Positions 25,778 through 37,256 of a stretch of DNA of 64,000 bases are shown piece by piece. The notes under the pieces were generated by a model. The model made no database searches and had not been told where the DNA came from. It saw nothing but the letters and a program-made list of their open reading frames with translations. How positions within the stretch are numbered: position 1 is the stretch's first letter; each line of letters begins with the position of its first letter. The translations under genes were made by a program, and so were the position numbers. The stretch is from NCBI RefSeq assembly GCF_023973825.1, contig NW_027122924.1, forward strand, positions 329,470 through 393,469, given 5' to 3'. This DNA comes from Plasmodium brasilianum (lineage: Eukaryota; Apicomplexa; Aconoidasida; Haemosporida; Plasmodiidae).

Positions 25778-28490
25778 TCATATTTCACATATATTTTTCT
25801 GTTTTATATTATTCATTACATTTTTCTTTTTATATAATACTTTTATCACAAAATTGGAGAAATCTGTTTCATTGACACCACCTGAGTTTACTTGAATAAC
25901 ATAGGAATATACTTATGATATATAATTTTCAACATTTTGGGTATATTCTTCATTTATTTCAACTTACTTGTTAACTTTATTAAAATTATCATTAGAATTT
26001 ACATGTGTATCATTTTTTCTTATCCATTCTTCTACCTTCTGTCTGAAACTGTTTTCCACAGTATAATAATGAATTTCTTTATATGTACTACTTTATAAGA
26101 TATTGGTGTTCTCCTCATTTATGTGTTTTGATATGTGTTATTTTTTATTTTAATTTTCTCCTTCCTCTATGCATTTAAGCAAGTACTCAAATGTAATTCA
26201 TTATTTTCTATGCACTCCCCCTTTTTTGCTTTCACCTAATGCCATCATAAGTATCAATATGCAAAATTTGGTTATTAAGTATTTTTTTTTTATATTTATT
26301 TAATAATTCATAATTTTCATTTTACTCGAATTCTTCTATATGTATTAGTGATATATTATCATTACTTTCTTTAGTATCGTATTCATTTTACACTTACTCC
26401 TTTTCTTCTATGAACCTTTTAAACTTTTCCTGTTCAATATTCTGTTTTATTAATATACCCTTTTTTTATGGCGACTGTCTTGCTGTATTTTTTTGTCTTT
26501 CGAAAAAGGGAATTCTGTTATATTCTTTTGAAAGGTTGTTTTCCAATTCTTTTATTTTCTCAAGATCAGCTTTTTTTTTTTTTTTTTCCGTGCATCTTTC
26601 AAATTGTTAAAACACAATTCTCTTTTCAGTTTTTCAGGAAAACTTTTATATCCTGTCTTCTTATTCCTTTAAATTTTTTGTTCTTCAATATAATTTATAC
26701 CTTTAATATTATTCATTATCAGTTCATCATTTGCTAATTTAGTAAATATTCTATATACTTCTTTTGTGAACTATTATAGGGGTACTTCTAAAAATTGTTC
26801 TTTGTCTAATTCCCATTGTTCATTTCTGCATGTTTCGAGTACATCCATATGTACTTCTCTAACAGTTATGGCACTGTCCTTCTTTTGCTTTAATGGGTTT
26901 ATATTTTGTTTCAAGTTAAATTCATGTATTTTTATTTTTTTATGATTATTTCATCATACTATATGGGGTGTTCTAAACAATAATATGTTAAAAACTTACT
27001 TTTTATATAAGAGTGTGAAGGTACTAATATTTTAAGTAATCGGACTGTTCTTCTTTTTATTTTGGTTTTCTCTTTTTAAATACCTTAATAAAGCGTACTT
27101 CAATATAAAAAGAATATATTTATAAAATAAATTAATAGAGTAACTAACTGTTTATCACGTTTTTAATACTAATTTTATGTTCCCTTAATAAAATGCGCAT
27201 ATACAATAATAATTAGAAATATTATTTATATAGATAATACGTATGTGTTAGTTTTCTTTATAGATATGTAACTTAATGTTAAATATATATGATCTTTGGG
27301 AAGTTATTTTAAAAATAGGAAAATAAGTAACATTATAGGTACCTGGGAATTCAGTGGATTCAGTAGAAGAAGAAGAATGTGAAGAATTTGATTCTTCAGT
27401 AGAAAACAACGTATTAATAGAATATCAACTATTCTTATTGTTTTAATTTAAAGTTTTAATTTTTCATCTATAGATACAAAATACGGAGTAAAATTTGCTG
27501 TTTCAGTTTCCATATTTGTAGTTTGAGTAAGAAGTGATATTTCATTTTGTGTTTTACTTGAATGTGGAAATATATCTTCATCTGGAATGTTATCTTCAGA
27601 TTTAGATGGATATGTAACTGTATTTAAACTTTGTATTTTTTCTGGAAATTTATATTCTTGTTCAAGCGGAGAATTATCACGTACAATTGTATTCAAGATT
27701 AGATAATCCTTAATTTTATTGAATATTTAAGGATTTAGTATGCCTCATTTTAACTCTCGAAAATTATTATTTTTTTTTAAATATTTGCATATTTAGAATA
27801 GTCTTTAACGAGAAACCCGCCTTTCTCAGAATAGTCCTTAATTTCATTCAACACAAATTACTGTTTACGGGTATTTATACATGTAGGATTAGTATTACAA
27901 ATGAATGTATTATAATCGCATTTTTAAAATGATTTATATGTTGAATACATATATTTTTTTTTTTTTACAGAGATCTTCTACTTCATATTTCAAATTTAAA
28001 AGTTCCATATAATTCTCTTTTAAAAGTATAGGGAATTTGCCATATTTACTGTTCATGTTAAAAGAATGCATTATCGATATCTCAAGTTCTATATCATAAT
28101 GATATTGTTGAAGATATATTAGAAATTCCATCTTTTTTTTTATTAGATTATTAGAGAATACTTAGCAATTTTGCTTAATATGTTTTTTCCTTTACACTTT
28201 ATTTAAGGAAGGTGTTTCTTTTATAGTACATTCTTTAATCTTTTTGATTTGGAGATTACTACGTTATTGTAATGCTTTAAAATATCATACAGCTAATTAC
28301 GACCAAGATTCAAAGGAATCATTAGAATGTTTTTGATAATTCATTTTTACGTTCGTTATATTATTACTCTTTTTATCCTAATGTAGCAATTTATTCATAA
28401 ATCTAGGAATATTAAAAAAGAGTGAATATTATTGGGTAGATGATCCATTTCTCAGTATAACAATACATAATTGCTCTAGATGGTAAATAA
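25778..28490 (-). pseudogene. STP1-like surface protein pseudogene, most domains recognisable
   Basis: Reading down the minus strand: a degraded N-terminal part (28490-27930) with LQIKKIKECTIKETPSLNKV and a 65-codon open run at 27934-28131; a Ser/Thr/Pro/Glu-rich stalk (27448-27696, DNSPLEQEYKFPEKIQ) ending in SSHSSSSTESTEFPG before a GTACCT donor near 27343; a membrane exon (about 27003-27149, LVTLLIYFINIFFLY, then KIKRRTVRLLKILVPSHSYI) with a GTAAGT donor; and a tail exon after a TTGTTTAG acceptor near 26965 with VREVHMDVLETCRNEQWELD, DLEKIKELENNLSKEYNRIP, KQNIEQEKFKRFIEE, VEINEEYTQNVENYIS and VNSGGVNETDFSNF, ending at TGA 25778. Many stops, poly-A frameshifts and a 17-A run disrupt it. STP1 proteins are large variant surface-type proteins with a conserved W-rich tail related to SURFIN. 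The product is dead. Confidence 0.72.
26571..26587. repeat. 17-base poly-T (poly-A on coding strand) in STP1 pseudogene
   Basis: Within the tail exon, a lysine-coding AAA stretch has grown to 17 uninterrupted A on the coding strand, just before the ADLEKIKELE frame. The readable frame changes across it, so slippage here is one of the disabling events. Confidence 0.8.
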
Positions 28491-28864
28491 CCATCTGAGA
28501 GAAAAATACAAAATTATATCTTTTTATTTATGAATAACTTATCTTAAAATTTGATATATAGTAACAGGAATAACAAAATCATAATCTACATAAGGATCAA
28601 TATAACTAAAAAATAATTGAATACATTAATATTTATTTTATGTTCTTGTTATCATTCTGTACCCTAAATAAATATATCACAACTGTATATACATTCTTAT
28701 CATATTTTGATATTAAGTAGAAGCCTGGGATATATTTTTATATAAAATGTAAGCTCAATTTTTAAAGAAAATGAAAAATATCATTAAGAAGTAACATATA
28801 TATTACATTAATAAGTGATATAAAATTTAATGTGTAATTTTATTATCAATTTAAATATTGCGTC

Positions 28865-28888
28865 TTTTTTTTTTTTTTTTTTTTTTTT
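28865..28888. repeat. 24-base poly-T run
   Basis: An uninterrupted run of 24 T, followed by CTT and then nine A. It is the longest homopolymer I noted in the window. Confidence 0.9.
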
Positions 28889-31433
28889 CTTAAAAAAAAA
28901 TACACATATATTAAAATTATAATCTGTGTTAATTTAAATAATTTTATTTATCCTTTTATTTTTGCAAAAATATAGAAACTATAAAAAAAATTATTGCTTG
29001 CACTGGAAGAATATTTTATTTTTATTGTTTTAATTTAGTTATTAATTTTTGATATAGTTCATTATAGTGCTTTAATTGTTTTGTTAATATTTTTTTATAT
29101 TTAATATATTGTATGTACACATAAGACTTGCTAATATAAAAAATATATTACATTGTTGCTGGGAATGTGGAAACTGCATACTATTAACAATTACTTATGG
29201 AACATAATAATATATATATATATATATATATTAGTTACATAAGGATTAATTATTTATGGTATATATTATTCTTTTTATTAGTTTTTAAATTGTATAATTT
29301 ATTAATTATATGTGTTCTTCTGTTTAGGGTTATTACTACTAGACATGAATTATTTCATTTGGAGTATATTTTAATTAATTAAGGGTATGTTTAAGTATAT
29401 TAGTTAAGGAAAAAGTATTTGATTAGTTATACAATATTTGAAAAATTATTATGATATAAATATAACAAAATTAATTATAAGGTTAATTAAAAGGAAAAAG
29501 AATAACTTTGTATTAAAAAAAAATAATAATATAACAATTCCACGTAAATAGAATAATTTATTAAGTTAATTTACACAAAAAATATTTAGGTGTATAATTA
29601 TTTTTCTTTAATTATTCATAGACATATTCGAATAAATAGATTAAAAGGATGTTAATTATTTTTTGTTTTTTTTCTACATATGACTACTATATAAAAATGT
29701 CTGTTTAATATTATTAATATATATTTATTTAACATGACAAATATAAAAGCTTATGTATTATTTTATGATTTTTAAAACCTGAATTTGAAAGTTTAATTAT
29801 AGAACAATTTAAACGTATTACTAACAATATATGTTAATCTATTATAATGAAAATATATTATTTCTAATTTTATTGCTACATTTGAAACAAATACATAAGA
29901 TACGGAATATAAAAAGAAAACTAAAAACCAAAATAAAAAATATTAATATTGAATTGTTGTAAATGATTAAATCACATAAATAATTTAGTTATTATAGTTA
30001 TATATGATGAATCTTTTATATTAAGCGATTATTGTTTTCATTTTAGTTTTTTGTACTTTTATCCACTTTTGTATTGTTTTACTCTTTTTTTTGGTATTTT
30101 GAACGAGAATTGTATCCCATTTCTTTTTAATATATATTGCATAATAAGAATTTACAATGGAACGAATATAAAAATAGTTTGTGCTGTTTTACGATATTAC
30201 ATATTACAGTTGTATTTAGTAAATTACATGCACGGAAAAATATATTAATTAATAAACATGTAACGGTCGATGGATATGAACAAAAATAAAGAAAAATATT
30301 ATATTGTCCAAAATTTGCAAGCTTATGTATAGAACTTCATAAAATTAGTTTTTAAATATTTTTATAAAAATATTTATCTTTTATTTTTTATAAAATTATA
30401 TAATTGCTAAAAGATATTATTAATAACTTTTTCAGTTGATTTATTTGTAGTTTTTTTTTACCTTTTTTATTTTGAAAACATATTGTTTTTTTTTATGTTT
30501 TAAAAGAATAAGAGAATAAAACCTTCAGATATATCAATACATAAGTTTTAGTTTAGCTTTATTTATTACAAATGTACTTAAAATATAAAAAACGATATAT
30601 TAAAAAAAATTTTTTTTTTGGGTTCCTATATTACATTATTATGATAATTAGAAATTAATATTCTAACAAAAAAAAAAAAAAAAATTGGTTATTTATCTGA
30701 ATTTTATAAGATTTACTAATTAAACAAATACTAATTTATATTTTTAAAAGGGATAATAAATGATAACTTTTTATATTATTATTTTTACATGTTCTATATG
30801 AAAATTTATAAATTATAGTAGTACATAATTTTTGTAAGTTATTATGATATATACACAAATGCATAAAAATAAATTTATGAAAAATAAGTAATTTTTAGCT
30901 AAATATTTAAATAGAAAAAAAAGGTGTTACGAAAAATGTGGAATAGAGTTATATAAATATATACTTAAATATATGTATTAAAATTAATTAAAAAATTTTA
31001 AAGATTATTAAAAATTTTGCTAAGGTATTCATTATGCTTAGTACAGTAGTGTGAATATTAATATAAGGAATTTATTGTTTTAGAATATTTTAACATAATA
31101 ATATAATTATATAATATTTGTGTAATCTACTTTTTAGTAAGTTTTCGTAATAATACCACAGGACGTATACCGCTTACTAGAAATAAAAAATGAGAAATGT
31201 AAAATTTCTATAATTATAAATTTAATGTTTACAAAATAATGTTTTCATAAACTAAATCAGCGTTAAATAATGGTAAGTTCATATAAAAATATTCAACATT
31301 TTGAACTATATAATGGTTCTACAAAAAACAGGAAAAAGTATTAAAATAGGTAAGGTTAACAAATAAGAATAATATGTTTTAATAACATTTTATATTTAAA
31401 ATTTCATTTATATTAAAAAAAATAATTGTCTCA

Positions 31434-31436
31434 ATA

Positions 31437-31467
<31 letters not shown>

Positions 31468-31480
31468 TAATATATATATA
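31434..31480. repeat. TA microsatellite pair around a T run
   Basis: An AT dinucleotide tract (31434-31459), a T run, then a second TA tract. It is a simple repeat with no associated gene and could fold into a hairpin. Confidence 0.85.
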
Positions 31481-34439
31481 CATAAATATTAGTATAAAAG
31501 GATAATATTTTCCGTGCGAGCACATTTAGTCAGATAGAAATTGTATATATTTTTATTAAAAATGTATTATGGAATAAAAATTATATGGAGGTAGTATTCT
31601 GATTTTATTTGTGTGTCATCATAAAGATTAGTAATTTTTTTTTTTTTTGTATTATGTTAATGTGAATATATGAAACTTTTTTTCTTAAATTTTAAGAAAT
31701 ATGATAGAGGGCTTACAAGCAGTACAATTATTCTTAATAGAAGTATCGTATTTTTCACTTTAATGTAATTTGTTATTACTATTTCATATTATTATTTAGT
31801 ATTAAATTATGTTAGATAATAGCCTTAAAAAAGAAAAAGAAAGAAAATGATAAATAATGAATTTGTTTCATAATTGCTTTGTATAGAAAAAAACGAATTA
31901 TATAGAGAACATAGATCATAAACAATATATTTCCGATGTAAATAAAATATGTTAGCACATTAAAATAAATTATAAAATTAATTCTTTATCTCAAAATAAT
32001 GATAAAATTTTTTTGGTTAAAACATTTATTATCAAGTTTAGTTCAATAAAGAAGAGAACGCTAAATCATGATATGCATTAATAAAAAAGGTCAAAACAGC
32101 ATTTACAAGTAAAAATATTAAAATACTTATATTAATTCAATGTAAAGTAGTTGGAGTATAACATAATAGATATATCAGTTTAATGTGAGCATATATAATT
32201 TCAAATGGATTATGTAATATAATGCAAATATTGTTGAAATATTAGGAATTTTGGTTAAATTCTAAAAATTTAAACTAGACACATGAATTAGTGTTATTTA
32301 AAGGCACAATTTTACAGTTACGTCTTATTTTTAGAAAAATGTGGAGTTAAGTAACAATAATATATATACCTCGTTATAATTAATTTATTATTAAAATTTG
32401 AAACTAAATAAAGAAGAAATAGCAATTGGTACAATGAGGAGACATGGAATATCTATATCTGGCTATATTAATAAAAATAGAATTAAATTGCTATTTAGTG
32501 TTATTTTTAGACATGTCCAAAAAAGTAATATGAATGTTGGTACTGCAATAATGGATACATTAGTATAATAGCAGATTGTAATTAATATGAAAAAAAAGAA
32601 TGAAATCCAAAATAATTAAAGCATGTCTTACTAGAATTATGATTGTTTTAACATTATAAAGTTATTATTTATCGAGGAAGATTTTAAAGTATTAAAGTTA
32701 GTTAACAAAATATTAAATGAAAAAATGTATTAACACAATTTTTTATTTAACAATAGTTCCAAAACAAAAACTGTTATAGAAATGCTAACAGAAAAGAAGA
32801 GATTAGTCATTAACATTATATATAACATTATAACAAAAGTTATATAAAAGTTAGAGTAATAATTAAGAAAAATGTTATTGTAGAAAATATAAATGTATCT
32901 TTACTATTCAGTCAAAATGAAATAATAATATAATATTACGTTAGGTAATGTATTGGAAAGTTGGAAATAATGTGAAAACTACCACTTTTTTTGGAAAATG
33001 AAATAAGGAATATCAAATTAAACAAGATCCTGTGAAATGGTTAATATGATGGTAAATATGAAAAAAATAATTTTTTTATAGAATAACGAAAAAGTGAAGA
33101 ATAGGAAAATATTTCACAATACAATATCCACATATTATTAAAAAAATAAAAAAATGTTAATTGTAACTATGTGATATGCATAGGTCCTATAAATAATACA
33201 TAAAATAATTAAAAAAAAATAAAAAAAATAAAATCCTCCGTAGTATATATATATGTATAAATGTGGTGTATTATACGTTTATTTAAGATAAAATAAAATT
33301 ATATAAAAAATTGAATAAATATATTTTAGCAAAGATTTGCAATAGAACCTCCTTAATTAGTATTATTGTCCTAGGTTGTAGCGATTGTGTGTGTATTTAA
33401 CAAGAAATTTATATTTTTTTAATCCAATAATCTATATGTAATTTCATTGCAACTAATACAAATAAAGGAAATATAAGTGAAATTGTAATCGTAATATACT
33501 CTATATTTTATATGTACAAAACAACACACAATTAAGTATGCAAAGGAACAATTTATTATATATATTAACCTGTTACCTAATTTTAAAAAAGGAGCTACGT
33601 TTATCAATGTTAGAAAATATATTTAAAATTGCGAATAAGCATATGGTTATGGCAGGGCATATGCTTTTAGTAAAACGGTATTACTATATATATACCTATA
33701 TATGAACGTAAAAGTAATGATATGAATTGTTAAAGAAGGGTCACCGAAAAATATATAACTTTAACATATATATTTTTTAATGCATAAAAAATAAAATAGT
33801 AATAATAGAATTATTAAAAAAGAAGATATTTTTAGAATATTAATCAAATATTTTATCGTGAGAACAAGACAAATAGTATAAGTACTATGTCAATTAAAAT
33901 ATAATATACATAATTTTAAAATGATTTCGATGAATTTTATTTTGAAATAAAATGGATCCTTTTTTTCAAGTATTCTCTTTTCATTTGAAAATTTTATTTA
34001 TACATCAATTGTTAGAATTTAGTATTTTTAATAATTTTATTTTTTATTATATCCCGCTTTTTTGTTATGGATGAAATAATTTACAAAAATGCTCTAAGGG
34101 AAATTAGAATCTTTTTATTTTATATTTTTGCAATTATACCAGTTATTCATTTGTTGTTTATAAGTTGTATCACGAAATGTGCTAACTTTAGTAGTTTAAT
34201 ATATCCATTTTTTATCGGAGTTTTTATATTTATTTTTAGCTATAACATTTGTCTTTTTTATCTGAATATATTTCTTAATTTAAAGCTTTTTCTTTACGCC
34301 ATAAAATGCACTGTTTGCTATATATCCTTTTCGTAACGAAGATATGCTTATATTAATCAAATAAAAAAGTTTATCCATTTTTTATTTTTTCAACATATTC
34401 AAATATTTAGGTAGATCTTTGTTTTTTACATTATATACC

Positions 34440-34690
34440 ATTTAAATCGAAAGTTTTTCTTCTCTGTAAACTATTTCTCCCCAATTTTCCCATTTTTCAA
34501 TTTGAATTTATAAAAGGCATCATCTTGGGATATACCGAAGGTTCACCATCTTTTCCACTTTTTGTATTTGTAATATTTGGAATCTACTTGAATCCATTAA
34601 TTCATTTTGTCTTTTTTTCATTAACATATTTCTTTATATTTTAAATAATGCACTTTTTCAATTTTTCCAATCTGGAGCATTACTTTACAA
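34440..34690 (-). pseudogene. Possible tryptophan-rich antigen relic
   Basis: On the minus strand, frames near 34690-34440 give APDWKN, a TGA, KSALFKI, then KKRQNELMDSSRFQ and later EKWENWGEIVYREEKLS. The W-x-x-W spacing and a basic composition recall the tryptophan-rich antigen family, whose intact member lies 1.6 kb away on the same strand (it also has a KSALW motif). The evidence is short and split over two frames, so this is a weak call. Confidence 0.25.
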
Positions 34691-35522
34691 TTTGCATTGG
34701 TGAATAAGGAAAAATTTGAAAATTATGATTTTTTATTTTATTTTTTTGAAATATTAAATAAAAATAAAATATATATGTATATATGATAAAGACAGTACAC
34801 TAAAAAAGATTTTAAAGGGATACGTTTCTTAGGACACTTACGAAAAAAGGAAAATGAAACTTTAGGTAATGTGTTAAGTACTTATATCTAAAAGAAAGAA
34901 AAAAAAAAATTAATTGAAAGTTATAACACATAAATGACAAATAAATTTATTATAAAAAAACATTAGAAAATGTATAATATTTGGGATTCATTATAAAAAT
35001 GGTTACAATTTATAGCATGTTATCAGTTCTTATATAAAATAAAATAGTACAAAACATATATAATATATATATATTAACATAAGATTATTAAATAGAGCCA
35101 TGTTAATTATTTTGATTAAGAATTACTGTTAATAATTATTTATCCAAGAAGAAAGTTATTACGCATATATCAATAAATTATGGGTAGTCTTCTTATTTTT
35201 TTATTATTAAAAATTGTCCAAACGTAGATAAGACATTATGGTAAAAAAGTTATAAAATTTACACACAAAATATTGTATAAAATTAATTAATGAAAAAATT
35301 ATTCTAATAAAGTAATTACACATTCTGTGTAATTTTATTTAGGAATTAAATTGTTTATATTTTTATTCATAAATTTAAAAAACAAAAGTTTATTTATGTT
35401 AAATATCCCAAGTATAGAAGTATTATTTTACGATATAGAAAAGTATACATATACTAATAACTAAGAAATAGTTTTATAATAAAAAAGCATAATGGTAAAT
35501 ATGATTTTAAATTATAAAATAC

Positions 35523-35542
35523 AAAAAAAAAAAAAAAAAAAA
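35523..35542. repeat. 20-base poly-A run
   Basis: Twenty A followed by TT and a further twelve A. It is an A-rich intergenic simple repeat on the 3' side of the tryptophan-rich antigen gene. Confidence 0.85.
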
Positions 35543-36042
35543 TTAAAAAAAAAAAAATATACTTCAATATATTAAATAAACATATAACAAAAAATTATAT
35601 ACAGAATAAACACTAATAAAATAAAAATGTAACGTATGGCACGTAAATATAAAAAAAATTGTGCATTCTAATTTATGATTAGAAGTCACGTTCAGAATTA
35701 GAGCTGTTCTAATTTTGAGTTTATTTAAGTTTTCATATGTAGAGAATTCCCTTCGTTTTTGTTTTTCATTAATTTAGTTTCATGTTTTTCCATAATCATC
35801 TTAAATATTTAAGAAATAAATAATATATTTCATTGATCTTTGTAATATGAAATAACGTTGGCTAATAATGCTCTATTTTATACTGTAATTATTTGTATCT
35901 CTTATTCTTCATTTATTTGGTATGAAAATATGTACTTTTGAAATCATGTAGAGAAATAATTTATAGCTTTTCTTCGTTCATTTTACTATAATATATATTT
36001 TTTTTATGCGAATTCACTATTGTCCATGTTGCTCATGTTGTC

Positions 36043-37256
36043 CTAGTTCTTCTTGTTTTTCTTTTTCTTCTTGTTCTTCTTGTTATCTATGTGATCCATG
36101 TTGTCCACAATGTCCAAGTTATCCATGTTGTCCGTGTTGTCTATGTTATCCATGTTGTCTACAATGTCCAAGTTATCCATGTTGTCCGTGTTGTCCAAGT
36201 TATCCATGTTGTCCGTGTTGTCCAAGTTATCCACGTTGTCCGTGTTTTCCACGTTTTCTGTGTTTTTCTTGTCGTCCATATTCTTCTCTTGAAGCCATAC
36301 TTTCCATTGTTCATTTCGTAACCATTTTTCATAAAAGAATTTTATCCAATCCTTATAGAATTCCACATTACATTTACCCCAATCTCTCAACGTAGTGCAT
36401 TTCTGCGCAACGTATCTTGCATAAATTTCGTTAATTAATTGTAACCATTCTTTTCTTTCTCTTTCATGTCTAGAATTCCAGATATTATACTGTGCAGTCT
36501 TTACGTAAAATTCGGGATCTACACTTGAACACGCTTTGTTTTTCCATTTTTTACAAAAACGTTTTTCTTTTATGTATTCGGGGTGTGAATCAAATTCGTA
36601 TTTCTTTTTTTTATACCACTTAATCAATTTGCATGTCATCGTTATATTGTAGTCGGATATACTATTATTAAACCACCTTACATATTCAGATTTCAAATGA
36701 TTTACTCCGTATATTTTAAACCATTTTCTCCACTTACTATCACTCCAATTTGCGCATACATCATTAAGATTTGTATTATAATCTTCCTTCATATTAGGAT
36801 TATAGTGCATCCATTTATTTTCTAAGTTGTTCAAAAAATTTCCCCATTCCATAGCTGCGTGTTGAAGCCAAGCATTTTTTTCCTCTTGAAAATATTCTAA
36901 CATTTCTTTTTTCTTCTTCGAAAACCATTTTTCCCATAAAGCACTTTTATATGGTTCTAACGATTCCATTTTTTCTACCCTTGGTCTTAAAACAATCGAT
37001 GGTATATCTTCAGGCTTGCTATAAGACCTACAAGGTGGCGGCTTTATTTTTTTTCCACAACATGACTAAACAAAATATTAAAATAAAATATATATTTTAA
37101 GTTAATTTACTTATTATATTGAATTAACAAAAATATAAATATATATAAATAAAATATTTCTCGTCTTACTCCACTACTGTAATTATGTGATGAACTCGAA
37201 GAAGCTAATTTAAATATGGCAACAGAAGCCGATGCAAAAAGAAATATTGCTTTCAT
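36043..37256 (-). CDS. Tryptophan-rich antigen with Asp-Asn C-terminal repeat
   Basis: Exon 1 is 37170-37256 (29 codons, MKAIFLFASASVAIFKLASS...SSG before a GTAAGA donor). The acceptor is TTTAG at 37070-37066 and exon 2 is 36043-37065, a phase-0 join, giving about 369 residues. Exon 1 is a signal peptide. A Cys/Pro-rich linker (CCGKKIKPPPC) leads into a tryptophan-rich domain at about residues 62-290 with some 18 Trp (WEKWF, KWRKWF, DWIKFFYEKW, QWKVWL), the hallmark of this family, whose members are secreted or exported and have been studied as red-cell-binding antigens. No PEXEL is evident. The C-terminus is a low-complexity repeat of D-N-x triplets (NTDNMDNLD, NIDNTDNMD) and then a lysine-rich tail (KKNKKKKKNKKN). 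The stop is TAG at 36043-36045. The repeat theme continues in frame for 12 codons beyond it, so the tail may once have been longer. Otherwise intact. Confidence 0.88.
36064..36264 (-). repeat. Minisatellite encoding D-N-x repeat of the tryptophan-rich antigen
   Basis: The coding DNA repeats in 9-base steps (three residues), with a longer unit of about 54 bases (18 residues beginning DNTDNMDNLDIVDNMD) present twice. On the plus strand this produces Cys/Pro-rich frames (36006-36395) that are shadows, not genes. It is likely to change copy number by slippage. Confidence 0.85.

Larger units (their letters stand above)
28491..34439. other. Long AT-rich region, mostly without supported genes
   Basis: Almost 6 kb with no recognisable gene. 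It contains a 24-T run at 28865-28888, TA microsatellites at about 29210-29232 and 31434-31460, and a mildly coding-like plus-strand stretch near 32410-32570. Hydrophobic short frames at 29197, 30051, 33419 and 34067 are typical of T-rich DNA and carry no family motif. Confidence 0.4.

Noticed and set aside
26410..26737. Two overlapping plus-strand Phe-rich frames
   Set aside because: They are shadows of the STP1-tail coding strand.
34067..34336. 89-codon plus frame with several hydrophobic segments
   Set aside because: It is Phe/Ile/Leu-rich as expected of T-rich DNA, with no signal exon, splice signal or family motif. It may be antisense to further decayed tryptophan-rich sequence, but that is not supportable.
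36006..36395. Cys/Pro-rich plus-strand open frame of 129 codons, and two others in the same place
   Set aside because: They are antisense readings of the D-N-x minisatellite and the tryptophan-rich domain of the minus-strand antigen.
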